From Candidatus Yanofskybacteria bacterium RIFCSPHIGHO2_02_FULL_50_12 (GTDB taxonomy: Bacteria; Patescibacteriota; Minisyncoccia; 2-02-FULL-40-12; GWA2-44-9): a stretch of DNA of 9,841 nt. Positions 5,822-9,841 of this stretch are shown piece by piece. The notes beneath the pieces are model-generated. The model was not told the DNA's origin and made no database searches. It saw nothing but the letters and a program-made list of their open reading frames with translations. The stretch spans positions 3,064-12,904 of the forward strand of contig MGJZ01000003.1 of the NCBI GenBank assembly GCA_001794525.1, in the 5' to 3' direction. Both the position numbers and the translations under genes were made by a program. Position 1 is the first letter of the stretch; each line of letters starts with the position of its first letter.

Positions 5822-6310
5822 CTATTGGCCTGAGATATTGGCTTGTAATCTGATCGTGCCGACGTTCGTAGCGGCGTTGCAGCCGATAATGAGATTGATC
5901 GGCAGCGAAGCGCTCGATAAAGTCACTACTTGCCAACCATAGCCAGGCACAGAGTACTGCTTGCCGGCTACAGTGATGGTTTTGCCCTGTGTCGAGCGGT
6001 TATCAAGCATGATCGAGGCGCCTTGCTTGAAGGTAACCGAGGTCGGCGAGGCCTGGCAGCGATCATCGAATTGAATCCGATTAGATCCGTATTGCTGGAC
6101 CATTTGCGAGTAGGTTCTTGTATCCGGCGTTGGCGCAGCCGCTTTCGGCTTAGATGCCTTGGCTGCCGGGGCAGCTGTTGCTTCCGGCGCCGGAGATGCG
6201 GAATCATTGACGCCGAGATACTGGCCCGAACCGCCATTCTGCAACCAGAGGACGATCGCGATCGCTATAACGAGAACGATGATCCAGGTTTTTTTCATTC
6301 CTTTGCTCAT
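5822..6310 (-). CDS. Membrane-anchored cupredoxin-like secreted protein
   Basis: The 162-residue protein has an N-terminal membrane helix (residues 8-24) after MSKGMKKTW. An Ala/Pro-rich linker follows (about 38-63). The extracytoplasmic domain of about 95 residues reads like a small beta-sandwich: RIQFDDRCQASP, VTFKQGASIMLDNRS, KTITVAGKQYSVPGYGWQVVTLSS, LIIGCN, VGTIRLQ. This resembles cupredoxin-like proteins that I recall from CPR genomes. There is no histidine anywhere, so a type 1 copper site is not possible. The only two cysteines, C85 and C144, are well placed for a disulfide. The function is unknown. A 10-bp palindrome CTCATATGAG spans the start codon (6306-6315). No Shine-Dalgarno is visible. 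Confidence 0.8.
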   Translation of the reverse strand: MSKGMKKTWIIVLVIAIAIVLWLQNGGSGQYLGVNDSASPAPEATAAPAAKASKPKAAAPTPDTRTYSQMVQQYGSNRIQFDDRCQASPTSVTFKQGASIMLDNRSTQGKTITVAGKQYSVPGYGWQVVTLSSASLPINLIIGCNAATNVGTIRLQANISGQ

Positions 6311-6356
6311 ATGAGATTTGAGATATTAAAAATATAATGTATCGACCGTTTCATTC

Positions 6357-6386
6357 ATTATACTGCGTTATGCAATATGGCCACAA
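6357..6386 (-). promoter_or_regulatory. Candidate promoter of the cupredoxin-like gene
   Basis: On the minus strand TTGTGG (6386-6381) and a perfect TATAAT (6362-6357) are spaced 18 nt apart. Transcription would start near 6350, a leader of about 40 nt. A second AT-rich candidate (TATATT, 6336-6331) lies closer. Confidence 0.45.
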
Positions 6387-6402
6387 TAAGGATACCCACA
6401 TC

Positions 6403-6428
6403 CCGTTAGAAGTCCGGCCTGCTAACGG
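6403..6428. repeat. Inverted repeat CCGTTAG/CTAACGG
   Basis: Perfect 7-bp arms (6403-6409, 6422-6428) have a 12-nt spacer and no T tract on either side. It lies between the terminator of the barrel-like gene and the cupredoxin promoter, at the edge of the GC-rich block. Confidence 0.4.
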
Positions 6429-6433
6429 AACAA

Positions 6434-6467
6434 TAAAAATCGGCTCGGTCACATGGTGACCGAGCCG
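6434..6467 (-). terminator. Rho-independent terminator of the barrel-like protein gene
   Basis: The perfect 12-bp stem CGGCTCGGTCAC/GTGACCGAGCCG (6441-6467) has a 3-nt loop. It is followed on the minus strand by ATTTTTATTG. It lies 28 nt past the stop codon at 6495. Confidence 0.9.
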
Positions 6468-6494
6468 GGCACAAGGAGGTATGCTGATGACCTC

Positions 6495-7649
6495 CTAGAA
6501 ACGGGCCTTGGCGGTGATCAGGGTGTTGATCATCATGACCGGCTTGAGGTTCAACTCCCATCGGCTCGCCGCAAGCGGCGCGCCGACGTCGATCGTCCAG
6601 GTCGGCGCATGGATCAGGTTGTCGATGCGTGATACGAACGCGCCGACGCCCAGCTCCAGACAACCGTTGAACAACCTGTACCCGACGGATACGGATGCGT
6701 CGGTGATCAGCATCCGCTTGTGCTCGCCAGTCCGCCGCGACGTGTCGAACGGAACGATTGTGTCCACGGTCGATACGATCGGCCCATGACTCGGCACCAC
6801 GCCGGGCGAGCCGAGGCCAACTCGGAATTGCTCCCGGGCCGCCCACTCCCCCGACTCGGTGATTCTACCCCAAGTGGGGAAAGTAAGACTTAGCTGGCCG
6901 CCGATCGATATCCGGTCGCTGGCATGAACATCAAAGAACGAGCCAATTTCCGGTCCGACCATCGTGCCTTCCGCCGTTCCCGTGCTGAAGAAGGTTACTT
7001 GATCCCAGAGCCCGTTGTTTAGATTTCGCGGCTCGGGCAGAAATCCCTCCTGATCAATACGGATGGTCTGGGTACTGCGCGAGCGGATCGCGGACAGGCC
7101 GACCATCAAACCAGCCCGCGCCTGGTTTGCGTCAACCATATTCCAGAGAAGTGAGCCTCCTCCTTTCATGATTTCCAGGCCCGCATCCCCGGCATAGTCG
7201 ACCGGCGATCGGCCGCCCGGCTGGAACCGGTTAATCGCGACCGGCACGAACGTCCAGGTTTGGAAGCCGTTAAAGAACGACCCGCTCCCAGACGGCGTAG
7301 TCACCTGACCGCTGGTATCCCCGGAGCCGACAGATCGATAGAAAGACCCCTGGAACCCGATCGCGCCCGAATTCACGTAGCCGCCCCGGGCGTGCCAGAA
7401 CAGCTTCTCTTTGGCCCCCACCACCACCGGCTCCATGTTGCTGGAGTTGCGGAGATTGGTTCCGATCGGCGTCGGGAACTCGCCCTGGCTCGTCCGGTAA
7501 ATATCCCCGATGTGGCCCAGTCCGACAGGCGGCGTCGCCCAGCCGGACCCGCCGAATTCGATGAATGCCCCGCGCATCGTCTGCGCTTCGGCCGCGGAGG
7601 CGGCCATCAAAACTGCCAGGAACACTGACAGCAGCATGTTTCTCTGCAT
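6495..7649 (-). CDS. Secreted outer-membrane beta-barrel-like protein
   Basis: The 384-residue product begins with a clear Sec signal peptide (residues 1-22; basic start, hydrophobic core LLSVFLAVLMAA, AEA cleavage motif before Gln23). The mature part has no membrane helix and shows alternating polar and apolar strands with many Gly and aromatics, for example ARAGLMVGLSAI, RISIGGQLSLTFP, VSVGYRLFNGCLELGVGAFVS. It ends in ITAKARF, with the terminal Phe of a barrel-assembly signal. It loosely recalls Lpg1974-type porins; this is a resemblance only. I start at 7649 because AGGAGG (7663-7658) lies 8 nt upstream and the promoter places the transcript start near 7668. The frame's earlier ATG at 7673 would lie outside the mRNA. 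GC-rich: 41 of 60 bases at 7201-7260. An outer-membrane protein is out of place in a presumed monoderm CPR genome. Confidence 0.72.
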   Translation of the reverse strand: MQRNMLLSVFLAVLMAASAAEAQTMRGAFIEFGGSGWATPPVGLGHIGDIYRTSQGEFPTPIGTNLRNSSNMEPVVVGAKEKLFWHARGGYVNSGAIGFQGSFYRSVGSGDTSGQVTTPSGSGSFFNGFQTWTFVPVAINRFQPGGRSPVDYAGDAGLEIMKGGGSLLWNMVDANQARAGLMVGLSAIRSRSTQTIRIDQEGFLPEPRNLNNGLWDQVTFFSTGTAEGTMVGPEIGSFFDVHASDRISIGGQLSLTFPTWGRITESGEWAAREQFRVGLGSPGVVPSHGPIVSTVDTIVPFDTSRRTGEHKRMLITDASVSVGYRLFNGCLELGVGAFVSRIDNLIHAPTWTIDVGAPLAASRWELNLKPVMMINTLITAKARF

Positions 7650-7674
7650 GTGAAAGACCTCCTGAATGTGCATT

Positions 7675-7703
7675 GTTATATCAAAACTTCATCATGAAGT
7701 CAA
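7675..7703 (-). promoter_or_regulatory. Promoter of the barrel-like protein gene
   Basis: On the minus strand TTGACT (7703-7698) and TATAAC (7680-7675) are separated by exactly 17 nt, with TGA in front of the -10. The start is predicted near 7668. The spacer contains a palindrome (7686-7700). Confidence 0.8.
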
Positions 7704-7721
7704 GATGAAGAAATCGTTCAT
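7686..7721. promoter_or_regulatory. Candidate operator: two ATGAA/TTCAT palindromes between divergent promoters
   Basis: ACTTCAT-C-ATGAAGT (7686-7700) is a perfect palindrome lying in the spacer of the leftward promoter. A second, looser site, ATGAA (7705-7709) with TTCAT (7717-7721), abuts the -35 of the rightward promoter. Repeated half-sites at these positions fit a repressor acting on both promoters. The regulator is not identified. Confidence 0.55.
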
Positions 7722-7748
7722 TGACATCAATTCCATTTTTGGTACAAT
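7721..7748 (+). promoter_or_regulatory. Promoter of the Pro-rich ORF and DksA-like operon
   Basis: A perfect TTGACA (7721-7726), a 16-nt spacer and TACAAT (7743-7748) preceded by TGG form a strong promoter. The start is predicted near 7755, with a leader of about 38 nt. Confidence 0.85.
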
Positions 7749-7792
7749 AAGGCTTTCGCCCCTTACCAACTGAAAACCCAGAGGAGACGCCT

Positions 7793-7996
7793 ATGGACCA
7801 ATCTCGGCAAACTAAACCTCCTTCTCATCGACTGGTGCGCACCGCGCGCCGAGTCGGCCCGCCTCAACAAGTGGAGGATCCCTCACCTCCCGCTGCAGTA
7901 CAGGAAGATCCCCCATCTTCCCCAGGGCTTCAGTTTCAAACACCCAGAACACCGATCGAAGCTCGACAGGCGTTCGACCAGCTGTTTCTCAAGTAG
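7793..7996 (+). CDS. Small Pro-rich, probably disordered protein
   Basis: I do not recognise this 67-residue protein. GAGGAG at 7781-7786, 6 nt before the ATG, and the strong promoter upstream support translation. The composition is basic at the start (RLVRTARRV) and Pro/Gln/Ser-rich in the middle. It ends in a possible amphipathic helix, IEARQAFDQLFLK. No membrane segment, cysteine or signal peptide is present. It lies 9 nt upstream of the DksA-like gene and shares its transcript, so it may be a partner or simply a leader ORF. Real, but function unknown. Confidence 0.6.
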   Translation: MDQSRQTKPPSHRLVRTARRVGPPQQVEDPSPPAAVQEDPPSSPGLQFQTPRTPIEARQAFDQLFLK

Positions 7997-8005
7997 GGAG
8001 GATTC

Positions 8006-8380
8006 GTGGACACTACGGTTGCACGGGAAAAACTTTCCAAGCGACGAGCGGAGATCCTGGAAACGGCGGTCATCAAAACTGACTCCGTTTCAAACAAGGA
8101 CGAAAGGATCGATGAGATTGTTCCCGCACAAGTAGAAAGCAAGCTGACTCAGAATCGAGTCAACGAGCTTCGAGCCATCGATCGAGCGCTCAAGCGCATC
8201 GACAGCGGAACCTACGGCACCTGCCGCGGGTGCGGAGAAAATATCGAGGAAGCTCGACTCAATGCCAAGCTCGAAGCAGAGCGGTGTGTCGGTTGTGAAG
8301 AAAAGCGTGAGTCCCCGATAATGGCGCCTGCCAAACGGCCCCAGTATCAGGCCTTTTCCGGACGATCGATGCTCCACTAA
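8006..8380 (+). CDS. DksA/TraR C4-type zinc-finger protein
   Basis: The 124-residue protein has a charged helical N-terminal half (about residues 1-68) and a C4 zinc finger C73-x2-C76 ... C94-x2-C97, in GTYGTCRGCGENIEEARL and AERCVGCEEKRE. The segment AIDRALKRIDSGTYGTC is the classic DksA/TraR junction. Members bind the RNA polymerase secondary channel and tune initiation, often with ppGpp. The N-terminal coiled coil is shorter than in E. coli DksA (151 aa), and I do not see the DxxDxA tip motif, so a DksA-like activity is not assured. The start is GTG at 8006, 4 nt after GGAGG (7997-8001), in the same operon as the Pro-rich ORF. The last 25 residues are a basic, non-conserved tail. Confidence 0.88.
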   Translation: MDTTVAREKLSKRRAEILETAVIKTDSVSNKDERIDEIVPAQVESKLTQNRVNELRAIDRALKRIDSGTYGTCRGCGENIEEARLNAKLEAERCVGCEEKRESPIMAPAKRPQYQAFSGRSMLH

Positions 8381-8396
8381 TTGATTCTCCTCCCTC

Positions 8397-8480
8397 CTTG
8401 GCTATTCGAATGCCGCGATCCCAGCCGCGGCAGCCGTGGTAAGTGTCGACTCAGCCAAGAAGATTTCCCTCCTGGGAAAT
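8397..8480 (+). other. Structured, pyrimidine-rich 3' region after the DksA-like gene
   Basis: CTTGGCT (8397-8403) pairs with AGCCAAG (8453-8459) around an inner hairpin TGCCGCG/CGCGGCA (8411-8432). A third hairpin, ATTTCCC-TCCT-GGGAAAT, is at 8463-8480. The sequence just before it, CTCCTCCCTCCTT (8387-8399), and the loop of the third hairpin are rich in CCTCC, complementary to Shine-Dalgarno sequences. It may be a structured 3' UTR or a 3'-end-derived small RNA. Confidence 0.45.
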
Positions 8481-8490
8481 ATCAGTTCCC

Positions 8491-8541
8491 GCCCTTCGTT
8501 CCGTCCGCACCACTCGTCGGCGCCGCAGGGCTTTTTCTTTT
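8491..8541 (+). terminator. Possible terminator of the DksA-like operon
   Basis: GCCCT (8491-8495) can pair with AGGGC (8527-8531), with a weak inner CCG/CGG stem. TTTTTCTTTT follows. The stem is short for the loop size, so the call is tentative; the T tract and position fit. Confidence 0.4.
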
Positions 8542-8567
8542 GAAAAAATCCCAAAATATGGTAAAAT
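8540..8567 (+). promoter_or_regulatory. Promoter of the tRNA-Ser operon
   Basis: TTGAAA (8540-8545), a 16-nt spacer and TAAAAT (8562-8567) preceded by TGG (extended -10). Transcription would start near 8574, three bases before the first tRNA. Confidence 0.75.
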
Positions 8568-8576
8568 AACGCAATT

Positions 8577-8664
8577 GGTGAGGTACCGAAGTGGTCATAA
8601 CGGGGGCGCCTCGAAAGCGTCTTGCCCCGAAAGGGGCCCGTGGGTTCGAATCCCACCCTCACCG
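8577..8664 (+). tRNA. tRNA-Ser(CGA)
   Basis: An 88-nt class II tRNA: acceptor GGTGAGG/CCTCACC, anticodon loop CTCGAAA (anticodon CGA at 8612-8614, codon TCG), long variable arm with stem GCCCC-GAAA-GGGGC, T arm GTGGG-TTCGAAT-CCCAC, discriminator G. CCA is not encoded. The variable-arm core CCCCGAAAGGGG is identical to that of the next tRNA. Confidence 0.96.
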
Positions 8665-8675
8665 CAGTTCTCTTT

Positions 8676-8760
8676 GGAGGGTTGCGCCGAATGGTAAGGC
8701 ACTAGTCTTGAAAACTAGGGCCCCGAAAGGGGCTTGCAGGTTCGAGTCCTGCACCCTCCG
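8676..8760 (+). tRNA. tRNA-Ser(TGA)
   Basis: An 85-nt class II tRNA: acceptor GGAGGGT/ACCCTCC, anticodon stem CTAGT/ACTAG with loop CTTGAAA (anticodon TGA), variable arm GCCCC-GAAA-GGGGC, T arm GCAGG-TTCGAGT-CCTGC, discriminator G, no CCA. It lies 11 nt after tRNA-Ser(CGA) and is co-transcribed with it. The following CDS starts 3 nt after its discriminator base. Confidence 0.96.
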
Positions 8761-8763
8761 CAT

Positions 8764-9303
8764 ATGTCTCATACTGTAGACCTCAGGAAAAAGCCGGCTG
8801 ATGAAAGTCCTCCTCTTGAACCGACGCCGGTTCAAGAGGAAGTGAAAGCCGACACGATCCGCTGGCGGGCCGAATTTTCAAGCGGGCCGTCAAAAAACAA
8901 TGCCATTCAGATAGCCACCGGACTTGTCGTGGGAGCGGCGGCAATCCTCTTCTTCGGACTGGGGTATCTGTTCGCTGTATTGTTAATCGTAGCGGGGACA
9001 CTTTTAGTAATTACTTCATTTCGAAAACCGGAGACGCATGAGATTTCCGTTGACGCGGGCGGCATCACTATCCAGGACAGGCGATATTTTTACAGTCAAA
9101 TCAAATCCTTCTGGATCAACTACAACCCGCCGCATGAAAAGGAGCTCTTGGTCTTATTCCGAAAGCCTTATGTTCCGATGCTTCGCCTTCCCATCGGCGA
9201 TGCTGATCCTTTGGAAATTAGGAAAATTATGGTACCATTAGTCCCCGAACAGGAGCATGAGGATTCGCTCCTGGATCAAATCGTCAAAAGATTAATTCAA
9301 TAG
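8764..9303 (+). CDS. Two-helix membrane protein with C-terminal PH-like (DUF5673-like) domain, function unknown
   Basis: The 179-residue protein has a polar, Pro/Glu-rich N-terminal tail (1-45). A hydrophobic hairpin of two membrane helices follows, at about 47-79 (IQIATGLVVGAAAILFFGLG and YLFAVLLIVAGTLLVIT). The cytoplasmic beta-rich domain contains ETHEISVDAGGITIQDRRYFYSQI, FWINYNPPHEKELLVLF and LRLPIGDADPLEIRKIM. That pattern resembles bacterial PH-like or DUF5673-type proteins; I am not certain of the family. I start at the ATG at 8764: the only earlier ATG of this frame (8734) lies inside the tRNA. The start is 3 nt after tRNA-Ser, leaving no room for a Shine-Dalgarno, so translation may follow tRNA 3' processing as a near-leaderless mRNA. 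The N-terminal tail is encoded by a perfect inverted repeat (8811-8840). The stop overlaps the first stem of the 158-nt structured element. Confidence 0.75.
   Translation: MSHTVDLRKKPADESPPLEPTPVQEEVKADTIRWRAEFSSGPSKNNAIQIATGLVVGAAAILFFGLGYLFAVLLIVAGTLLVITSFRKPETHEISVDAGGITIQDRRYFYSQIKSFWINYNPPHEKELLVLFRKPYVPMLRLPIGDADPLEIRKIMVPLVPEQEHEDSLLDQIVKRLIQ
8811..8840. repeat. Perfect 13-bp inverted repeat inside the membrane-protein CDS
   Basis: TCCTCTTGAACCG (8811-8823) and CGGTTCAAGAGGA (8828-8840) pair without mismatch around ACGC. It starts 48 nt into the coding sequence and encodes about ten residues of the disordered tail (PPLEPTPVQE). It could be a mobile palindrome or an mRNA hairpin. Confidence 0.8.
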
Positions 9304-9459
9304 GGTCTACTCGGCAATGCTTTTCTTAACTAAATTTATAAATTCCAAGAGAGCCAATAAAGATCGAGGAAGTATAGTGGTACTATACTGACGAGATCTG
9401 AAGTAGGCGCAGCTGGAATTTAGAAATTGCAGTTGAAAGGGTATTGCCGAGTAGACCCT
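9302..9459 (+). ncRNA. 158-nt long-hairpin element with central bubble; candidate structured RNA (6S-like?), RNase III stem or MITE
   Basis: The ends AGGGTCTACTCGGCAAT (9302-9318) and its exact complement (9443-9459) form 17 bp. The stem continues with GCTTTTC/GAAAGGGT (bulged, 9319-9325 with 9435-9442) and AACT/AGTT. Then comes a 15-position helix with one mismatch (9333-9347 with 9414-9428). A central bubble has 13 nt on the left (9348-9360) and 14 nt on the right (9400-9413). The apical part is AGATC/GATCT, an internal GAGGA/GACGA segment that can form tandem G-A pairs on both sides of one G-C pair, and AGTATAGT/ACTATACT closed by a GGT loop. It lies between the stop of the membrane protein and tRNA-Arg (4 nt away). 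I see no convincing promoter of its own and no T tract. The length and stem-bubble-stem plan resemble 6S RNA; identity is not established. Confidence 0.6.
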
Positions 9460-9463
9460 CTAG

Positions 9464-9535
9464 GCTCTCGTCGTTCAACGGATAGGACGCGACTTTGCGG
9501 AAGTCGTGATAGAGGTTCGATTCCTCTCGAGAGCA
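9464..9535 (+). tRNA. tRNA-Arg(GCG)
   Basis: A 72-nt cloverleaf: acceptor GCTCTCG/CGAGAGC, D stem GTTC/GGAC with GGATA in the D loop (typical of tRNA-Arg), anticodon stem CGACT/AGTCG with loop TTGCGGA, T arm AGAGG-TTCGATT-CCTCT, discriminator A, no CCA. The anticodon at 9497-9499 is GCG, which reads CGC and CGU directly. Most bacteria use ACG with A34 edited to inosine. It is the last tRNA of the operon before the terminator. Confidence 0.93.
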
Positions 9536-9538
9536 CAA

Positions 9539-9580
9539 TGAAAACTAAAAGGCGGGCCTAGGCCCGCCTTTTAGTTTTCA
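9539..9580. terminator. Perfect 42-nt palindromic (bidirectional) terminator
   Basis: The arms 9539-9558 and 9561-9580 are exact complements and the centre is CCTAGG. The core is GGCGGGCC/GGCCCGCC and the A/T base TGAAAACTAAAA/TTTTAGTTTTCA gives a T tract. It starts 3 nt after tRNA-Arg. Its outer A/T module matches the hairpin at 5779-5814. Confidence 0.92.
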
Positions 9581-9589
9581 AATACAAAA

Positions 9590-9598
9590 TGGTATAAT
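9590..9598 (+). promoter_or_regulatory. Extended -10 promoter of recG (near-leaderless)
   Basis: TGGTATAAT (TATAAT at 9593-9598, TGn in front) lies 7 nt before the recG ATG, so the transcript would begin 0-1 nt before the start codon. No -35 is visible; the terminator arm occupies that region. Confidence 0.75.
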
Positions 9599-9605
9599 CT
9601 GCGCA

Positions 9606-9841
9606 ATGATCGATCTCTCCCTACCTGTCGAACAGTTGAAGAATGTCGGTCCGCGGAATATCCCCCGCCTCCATAAACTGGGTATTAAAATCGTCCGCGA
9701 CCTTCTCTGGCATTTCCCGTCCAAATACGAAGACTATAGCCGCATCATGCCTATCGCCGATCTCCAGCCCGGCGAAAAGGCCAATATCCAAGGCACCGTA
9801 GTTCGCATCAATGTCCGGCGTATTTTCCCACGCCGCATGAC
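9606..9841 (+). CDS. recG: ATP-dependent DNA helicase RecG, N-terminal 78 residues (runs off the right edge)
   Basis: RecG remodels stalled replication forks and Holliday junctions. The visible part is the start of the wedge domain. LPVEQLKNVGPRNIPRLHKL (residues 6-25), then GIKIVRDLLWHFPSKYEDYS, matches the RecG pattern of lkGVGpk..L.klGI.tv.DLL.hfP.RYeD. It is followed by LQPGEKANIQGTVV at the start of the OB-like fold. The helicase motifs lie beyond the window. I start it at the ATG at 9606, directly behind an extended -10, with no Shine-Dalgarno. The frame is open to the window edge. Confidence 0.92.
   Translation, partial: MIDLSLPVEQLKNVGPRNIPRLHKLGIKIVRDLLWHFPSKYEDYSRIMPIADLQPGEKANIQGTVVRINVRRIFPRRM

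Noticed and set aside
5822..6310. Copper-binding plastocyanin or azurin
   Set aside because: There is no histidine in the protein, so a type 1 copper site cannot form.
6406..6846. Minus-strand Arg/Asp-rich ORF of 146 codons
   Set aside because: A GC-rich shadow of the barrel-like gene that runs through its terminator; composition is typical of an out-of-frame reading.
7650..7673. Earlier ATG of the barrel-like gene at 7673
   Set aside because: It lies upstream of the predicted transcript start; the ATG at 7649 has AGGAGG 8 nt upstream and begins a clean signal peptide.
8402..8662. Minus-strand ORF with RVGFEPTGPF-type start
   Set aside because: This is the familiar false ORF antisense to a tRNA-Ser gene and its promoter region.
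9302..9459. SRP RNA or tmRNA for the long-hairpin element
   Set aside because: No GGAA-capped domain IV with the conserved SRP loops, and no tRNA-like ends or tag ORF as in tmRNA.
1..9841. CRISPR array, complete insertion sequence or rRNA
   Set aside because: No regularly spaced direct repeats, no transposase frame beyond the single HTH/LAGLIDADG-like ORF, and no rRNA sequence recognised on either strand.

Overview
The window looks like part of a Patescibacteria (CPR, Parcubacteria-like) chromosome. The pointers are inferential: none of the five tRNA genes encodes CCA, genes are packed tightly with ATGA overlaps, several starts appear leaderless behind extended -10 boxes, a GC-rich palindrome sits in frame inside rsmI, and a histidine-free cupredoxin-like secreted protein is of a kind I associate with these genomes. 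No 16S rRNA or ribosomal protein is present to settle the placement.

Left part (1-3975, all minus strand): an M16 zinc peptidase, an AI-2E-family membrane protein (ATGA overlap), a structured 159-bp gap, rsmI, and the start of metG (14-bp overlap with rsmI), which runs off the left edge. Upstream of the peptidase lie a 19-bp-stem hairpin terminator and a tRNA with CAT anticodon (elongator Met-like). The 5' end of that tRNA overlaps the stop of an AT-rich HTH plus LAGLIDADG-like ORF.

Middle (4700-6310): a divergent promoter pair, an initiator tRNA-fMet with a non-canonical anticodon stem, its terminator running directly into the promoter of a leaderless msrA-msrB methionine sulfoxide reductase operon, a shared bidirectional terminator, and a convergent membrane-anchored cupredoxin-like protein.

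Right-middle (about 6400-8540): a block that reads differently. It is GC-rich, with strong Shine-Dalgarno sequences and near-consensus divergent promoters. It holds a signal-peptide protein resembling an outer-membrane beta-barrel, a small Pro-rich protein, and a DksA/TraR-type zinc-finger protein. It may be a horizontally acquired island, since CPR cells are not expected to have an outer membrane.

Right end (8540-9841): one apparent transcription unit, tRNA-Ser(CGA), tRNA-Ser(TGA), a two-helix membrane protein starting 3 nt after the tRNA, a 158-nt element that folds nearly end to end into one long hairpin with a central bubble, and tRNA-Arg with the unusual anticodon GCG. It is closed by a perfect 42-nt palindromic terminator, followed by the start of recG behind an extended -10 and almost no leader. 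The 158-nt element is the best candidate for an undescribed system: a 6S-like structured RNA, an RNase III processing stem or a MITE.
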